A DNA stretch of 64,000 nucleotides from Actinomyces sp. (GTDB lineage: Bacteria; Actinomycetota; Actinomycetes; Actinomycetales; Actinomycetaceae). The DNA lies in the NCBI GenBank assembly GCA_022649165.1, contig JALCNR010000007.1, positions 1-64,000 of the forward strand, read 5' to 3'. Both the position numbers and the translations under genes were made by a program. Below, piece after piece: positions 60,122 through 64,000 of this stretch (its first letter is position 1; each line of letters begins with the position of its first letter). Below the pieces are notes generated by a model, which was given only the letters and a program-made list of their open reading frames with translations, searched no databases and was not told the DNA's origin.

Positions 60122-60940
60122 CTACTTCTCTGCTCCGGCGAGCATGCCCTTCATGAAGTACTTCTGCAGGAACAAGTAGGCGACGACCACTGGGATGACC
60201 CCAAGCAGCGACGCCGCAACCGCTGCGTTGACGTTGGAGCCTTGCGCTCCGAAAAACGTTGCGATGGCGGGAGCGAGCGTCCGCATGGTATCGCGGGACA
60301 TGATGTAGGAACTCAGGGCATATTCGTTCCACACCGCCACCGCCGTGAGGATGACGACGGTCGCAGAGACCGGCTTGAGCAGGGGCAGGACGATACGGAA
60401 AAAGGTCTGGACCTGATTCGCCCCGTCGACGCGGGCTGCCTCTTCTAGGGTGATCGGGATCGATCGCAGGAACTGCGAGTACAGGAAAATCGCCTGCGGC
60501 AGCTGGAGACATAGAAGGGGGAGGATCAGTCCCGCATAGGTATTAAGCAGGTGCATCCTGTTGAGCATCGAGTACAGAGGAACCAGGATACTCAGCGGCG
60601 GGACCATCATGACGCCCAGAGTGAAGATCTCGAAGCTTCGGTTGGCGACGGTCCTGCGCCGCGCCAACGGGTAGGAGGCCAGTGCCCCCAAGACGCAGGT
60701 GAGTGCCGTGACGACCACCGTGATCAGCGCGGAGTTAAGGATCGCGCGCAGGATCTTGCCGTCCTCGATGGCGGACGCGAAGTTGTCCAGCGTGACTCCG
60801 TGGAGGGGCAGGGTCCATACCGACGACAAGTCGGCCTGCCCCTTGAAAGCAGTGGTGATCGCGAAGTAGAACGGCAGGAGCTGGATCAGGCAGAACAGGA
60901 TCAGAACGAGTCCGATCACGGCCTTGGATTTGGCGGACAT
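60122..60940 (-). CDS. ABC sugar permease, MalG-like
   Basis: This 272-residue inner-membrane subunit has six membrane segments and the ATPase-contact (EAA) loop EEAARVDGANQVQTFFRIVLPLLKP near residue 165. It belongs to the carbohydrate uptake transporter 1 family and pairs with the next gene. The ATPase is not in the window; many actinobacteria share one MsmK-like ATPase among several importers. It lacks a terminator in the 7-bp convergent gap to the esterase gene. Confidence 0.92.
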   Translation of the reverse strand: MSAKSKAVIGLVLILFCLIQLLPFYFAITTAFKGQADLSSVWTLPLHGVTLDNFASAIEDGKILRAILNSALITVVVTALTCVLGALASYPLARRRTVANRSFEIFTLGVMMVPPLSILVPLYSMLNRMHLLNTYAGLILPLLCLQLPQAIFLYSQFLRSIPITLEEAARVDGANQVQTFFRIVLPLLKPVSATVVILTAVAVWNEYALSSYIMSRDTMRTLAPAIATFFGAQGSNVNAAVAASLLGVIPVVVAYLFLQKYFMKGMLAGAEK

Positions 60941-60941
60941 C

Positions 60942-61871
60942 TCAGTTCTCCAGACGATTGCGGCGGCGGTCGAACCAGAGGTTCATGACCACGGTGAAAA
61001 CGGCGATGAGCAAGAACAGCACGATGCCCTGGGCCGCGGCGTAGCCCGCCGACTGGTTGCCGAAGTAGGTCTTTCCGATCAGGGTGGAGACCGAGTTCGT
61101 GGAGTACCCGGGTCCGCCGCCGGTGAGGACCTGAACGATGTCGTAGAGCTTCAGTCCGCCGATGAGGTTGATGACGCACGAGGAAGCGAACGCCGGGAGC
61201 AGGAGGGGGACCGTGATCTTGCGGAACTGGACGAATCCAGTGGCACCATCCAGCGACGCCGCTTCCTTGACCTCCGACGGAATCGACTGGAGGCCGGAGA
61301 GATAGATCAGCATCGAGATGCCCATGAACTGGAGCGAGTTGATAAGGACGATCACTCCGATGGCAAATCCCGAGTCGCTCAGCCAAGCGACCTGGTCAAC
61401 ACCGAACAGACCGAGAAAATCGTTGAGAGCGCCCTGGTTGTAGCGGAAAACCAGGTAGTACATCGTGCCCATGACCACAGATGAGACGAGCACCGGCAGA
61501 TAGATGATGGCCCGCGCGATGTTGCGGCCCCGCAAGGATGTGTCCAGCAGGACTGCCAGGAGGAGCCCAAACACCTGTTGGATCAGCGTCGAGCCGAATC
61601 CGTAGACGAAGGTGTTGCGCAGGGCAACGAGGAAGTTGGCGTCACCAACGAGCCGCTGGAAGTTCGACAGCCCGACATTGGCCCGAGTCGGCGAGTAGCC
61701 GTCCCAATTGGTCATCGCGATGCCGACGCCGTTGATGACGGGATAGACGATGAAGATCGCGAACAGGATCAGCACGGGGAGGTACATCAGATTGACCGAT
61801 GCGCCCCGGAGCCGGGAGCTCTTGTTGACGGATGGCGCGCGACCTACTAACGCAGGGGTGCCGGTGTTCAT
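60942..61871 (-). CDS. ABC sugar permease, MalF-like
   Basis: This 309-residue membrane subunit has an N-terminal cytoplasmic stretch of about 25 residues, six membrane segments, and the EAA loop KEAASLDGATGFVQFRKITVPLLLP near residue 205. It forms the channel with the MalG-like protein. It stops one base before the next start, indicating tight coupling, and is separated from the binding-protein gene by a 62-bp gap with a strong hairpin. Confidence 0.92.
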   Translation of the reverse strand: MNTGTPALVGRAPSVNKSSRLRGASVNLMYLPVLILFAIFIVYPVINGVGIAMTNWDGYSPTRANVGLSNFQRLVGDANFLVALRNTFVYGFGSTLIQQVFGLLLAVLLDTSLRGRNIARAIIYLPVLVSSVVMGTMYYLVFRYNQGALNDFLGLFGVDQVAWLSDSGFAIGVIVLINSLQFMGISMLIYLSGLQSIPSEVKEAASLDGATGFVQFRKITVPLLLPAFASSCVINLIGGLKLYDIVQVLTGGGPGYSTNSVSTLIGKTYFGNQSAGYAAAQGIVLFLLIAVFTVVMNLWFDRRRNRLEN

Positions 61872-61889
61872 ATCTCACTCACTTTCTCC

Positions 61890-61927
61890 GAGGGGGTGCG
61901 GTGGGGCCAACCCCGCCACACCCCCTC
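61890..61927 (-). repeat. Hairpin between binding-protein and permease genes
   Basis: GAGGGGGTGCGGTGGGG pairs with CCCCGCCACACCCCCTC around a 4-nt loop. There is no T run. Such structures after a binding-protein gene protect the upstream mRNA and leave the permease less expressed, as in malE-malF. Confidence 0.65.
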
Positions 61928-61933
61928 AGGGGC

Positions 61934-63208
61934 TCAGTCCTGCTGACCGAACAAGGTCGCGTACTGGTCAGCCATCTGCTTCGTCCCCTCCGCGGGACTG
62001 GCCTGCTGGGAGATCACAGCGTCGGTCGAGCTGACCATCGTCGACCACATGCCGTTGGGAAGGTAGACGCGATCGAAGAACGGCTTGGTCGGTAGCTCGG
62101 CCGGCGCGACCCACTGGTCGTAGCTCGGCTGGAGGGTCCCCAGATCGATGCTGACATTCGTCAGTCCGGAGTATGAGCCATACGCCTTGAGCAGCACCGA
62201 GGCGTTGTCCGGCTCCGCTAGGAAGTCCAGGAACGCCAGGGCGTCATCCTTGCGCGGGCTGTCCTTCCACACGCCGAAGGCAGCCATGCCCTCGCCACCG
62301 ACCAAGTACTGACCGGACGATCCGTTGGAAGGGAAAGGAATGAACCCGACGTTGGCGTCCGGGTTGTAGGTCAGCGACGTTGCGAGCAGTGACGGCTGCC
62401 CTCCCGCGAACGCAGCTTCGCCGGTGGCCAGTTGCTTGGACATGTCATCGATGGACGCCGAGACGTAGTCGGCGCTGAAGTACCCCTGCTGCGCCCATCC
62501 GCCGATTCGGTCGAGAACACCCTTCTGGTAGGCATCGGTGTCGAAGGTCCCGTTGGTGAACTCTTCGAGCTGATCGTCGGTGAAGGCGTTCGCGGCGATG
62601 ACATTGGCCAGGTCGCCGGCCGGACCAGAGTCCTTTCCGGAGGAGACCAGCGGGGTCTTCCCGATCGCTTTGATCTTCGCCAGTGCGGTATCAAAGTCAT
62701 CCCAGGTCGCGATGGAGCCCGGATCGACGCCGGCTTCGTCAAGCACATCGAAGTTCGTGAGGACTCCGGTGACGGTGTAGTCGATGGGAAGGGCATAGAG
62801 GGTGCCGGAGTCGTCGCGCATCGACTCGTCAAGGCCTTTGTTGACGTACTGGGCCCAGGGGCGATCAGTGAGCGGCTCGAGGAACGGTCCGTACCGCAGG
62901 ACCGACCAGCCATGGGTTGTCCATACGTCCGGGAGGTTGCCCGCCGCCATACGCACCTTCATGTTGTTCTCAAAATTCGAGGAGTCGATGGTGATGTTGA
63001 CCGGGGTGCCGGTCTGATCCTCAAATGCCTGGGCGAGATCCTGGATAGCAGCGTATTGGGCGCTGCCCGTGGTCATGTTGAGGTAGACGTCCAGGGCATC
63101 ACCGGAAGCCCCCGACTCGCCGGACTGACCGCCTTCGGAGCAGCCGGTGAGCGCCAGGGCGAGGGCAGTGACCGCCGACGCAAACATTGCCGTGTTGGGT
63201 TTCTTCAT
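61934..63208 (-). CDS. ABC sugar-binding lipoprotein
   Basis: This 424-residue lipoprotein (lipobox LTGC, Cys near 23) is a family 1-type carbohydrate-binding protein. DVYLNMTTGSAQYAAIQDLAQAFEDQTGTPVNI begins the fold, with GNLPDVWTTHGW near 90 and PSNGSSGQYLVGGEGMAAFG near 285. It follows an alpha-galactosidase gene, so the ligand is probably melibiose, raffinose or a similar alpha-galactoside. It starts at ATG 63208 after GAAGGAACACAGATC. Confidence 0.92.
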   Translation of the reverse strand: MKKPNTAMFASAVTALALALTGCSEGGQSGESGASGDALDVYLNMTTGSAQYAAIQDLAQAFEDQTGTPVNITIDSSNFENNMKVRMAAGNLPDVWTTHGWSVLRYGPFLEPLTDRPWAQYVNKGLDESMRDDSGTLYALPIDYTVTGVLTNFDVLDEAGVDPGSIATWDDFDTALAKIKAIGKTPLVSSGKDSGPAGDLANVIAANAFTDDQLEEFTNGTFDTDAYQKGVLDRIGGWAQQGYFSADYVSASIDDMSKQLATGEAAFAGGQPSLLATSLTYNPDANVGFIPFPSNGSSGQYLVGGEGMAAFGVWKDSPRKDDALAFLDFLAEPDNASVLLKAYGSYSGLTNVSIDLGTLQPSYDQWVAPAELPTKPFFDRVYLPNGMWSTMVSSTDAVISQQASPAEGTKQMADQYATLFGQQD

Positions 63209-63310
63209 GATCTGTGTTCCTTCTGATGACATCGTTGGCTGGAGGAAACATCGGCAGCCCACGCCGCGCCTGTTCCACGTCGGGCGACGGGGCCCTGTCG
63301 GGTCACATGC

Positions 63311-64000
63311 TCAGTTCTCCACCTCCTTCGCCTCAAGAAGGAGGACTTGATCGGGATACAGCAGCGGCAGATGCACGCCGACCTCGTCCAGGCATCGACC
63401 GGTCATGATCGTGCCGTCGTCACCGACCGACTGCGCCCACGGCGCCAGGAAGAGCCCTTCAGGGCCGCCTCCGACGAGTCGTGGGCACAGTTCATAGAGC
63501 CCATCCGGGTTCAGACCAGGGACATGGAGCATCCCGCGCGGCGACAGAGGCGACCGTGATCGCGTGACAAGCTCGTAGAGCGCTCGAGAGCCGTCGGGAG
63601 CCACAATTCCGTGGAGCCATACGGAGCCGTCGGCGATGTCGCGGCGCACCAGATCCCCGGTGAGCAGCATGCGACGATGCTCCTTGTAGAAGTCGACCCA
63701 TTCACGCACCCGGGCGAGTTCGTCCTCGTCCAGGCCGAGGAGATCCCATTCAAAGCCGAAGTGCCCCCACAGGGCGGTCCCCGCCCGGAACGCGAGGTTC
63801 GAGGTGCGGCCGGTGGTGTGGGAGTGCGGTGAAGCCACATGGGTTCCCATGTACTCGGGTGCCACCAGCTGCTCGGTCCAGCGCATGATCTGCTGGCGCT
63901 CATGCGGATCGATACAGTCGGAGAGCCAGAAGCGCTGGGCGTGGGTGAGCATCTCGAGGTCGATGCGCCCCCCTCCCGAGGAGCACGACTCAATCTCCAG
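63311..64000 (-). CDS. Alpha-galactosidase, GH36 (3' part only)
   Basis: The right edge cuts this gene; about 229 C-terminal residues are present. At the edge ESCSSGGGRIDLEML (residues about 4-18 of the visible part) is the GH36 motif that contains the acid/base aspartate, followed by FWLSDCIDPHERQQI and PHSHTTGRTSNLAFRAGTALWGHFGFEWDL, both characteristic of family 36. The enzyme removes terminal alpha-galactose units. It is upstream of the binding protein and the two permeases on the same strand, so imported oligosaccharide is hydrolysed inside the cell. Confidence 0.93.
   Translation of the reverse strand: MEIESCSSGGGRIDLEMLTHAQRFWLSDCIDPHERQQIMRWTEQLVAPEYMGTHVASPHSHTTGRTSNLAFRAGTALWGHFGFEWDLLGLDEDELARVREWVDFYKEHRRMLLTGDLVRRDIADGSVWLHGIVAPDGSRALYELVTRSRSPLSPRGMLHVPGLNPDGLYELCPRLVGGGPEGLFLAPWAQSVGDDGTIMTGRCLDEVGVHLPLLYPDQVLLLEAKEVEN

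Noticed and set aside
1-64000. CRISPR array, insertion sequence or prophage
   Set aside because: I saw no regularly spaced repeats with spacers, no transposase and no phage structural gene.

Overview
The window is GC-rich DNA from a high-GC Gram-positive bacterium, most likely of the Actinomyces/Schaalia group (Actinomycetaceae). This placement is inferred from gene families and order: an IclR regulator divergent from leuCD; murA, a DAG-kinase-family gene, plsC, gpsA and ddl in line; gltX followed by tRNA-Gln and tRNA-Glu; a PimB'-like mannosyltransferase; and DtxR-type iron boxes. I ran no database search; all family names come from motifs and remembered family features.

Positions 1-14.6 kb: the right part of an integrative conjugative element. 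A CmtR-type metal sensor and a P-type metal exporter sit at its left. A transfer module runs rightward: two pilin-like membrane proteins, a VirB6/TrbL-like protein, an SCO6880-like protein, a VirB4-like ATPase, a VirD4-like coupling protein, an SSB and a DUF4913-like protein. A large serine recombinase ends inside tRNA-His. No relaxase is visible, so the element continues to the left of the window.

14.6-30.1 kb: chromosomal housekeeping. On the minus strand are leuC-leuD, murA, a DAG-kinase-family gene, plsC, gpsA, ddl, an ATP-grasp protein and a zincin. On the plus strand are a lipoprotein, an IclR regulator, a GT4 mannosyltransferase and a radical SAM/SPASM protein. gltX and three tRNAs close the section.

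30.5-47.4 kb: the most interesting section, a sugar- or polyol-phosphate cluster of two facing transcription groups. Rightward: transaldolase, a divergent RpiB-like isomerase, an unidentified polytopic membrane protein, a HAD-IIA phosphatase, a FGGY kinase, an AraM-type dehydrogenase and a transketolase. Leftward in the middle: a second RpiB and a DeoR regulator. Leftward at the right: a LyxK/EryA-like FGGY kinase, a GlpP-type antiterminator, a 2-hydroxyacid dehydrogenase, an aldolase and an aquaglyceroporin. A strong intrinsic terminator lies between a good promoter and the kinase start, which together with the co-transcribed glpP suggests self-contained antitermination control. The genes would fit uptake of a small polyol or ketose and its entry into the pentose phosphate pathway at erythrose 4-phosphate.

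47.4-53.5 kb: a nucleobase permease with a purine nucleoside phosphorylase, a fumarylacetoacetate-hydrolase-family enzyme and a Ski2-like helicase. 53.5-60.1 kb: an iron-regulated siderophore uptake and release operon (binding protein, two permeases, ATPase, SIP reductase, Fes-like esterase) with two iron boxes. 60.1-64.0 kb: an alpha-galactoside ABC importer with a GH36 alpha-galactosidase that runs off the right edge.
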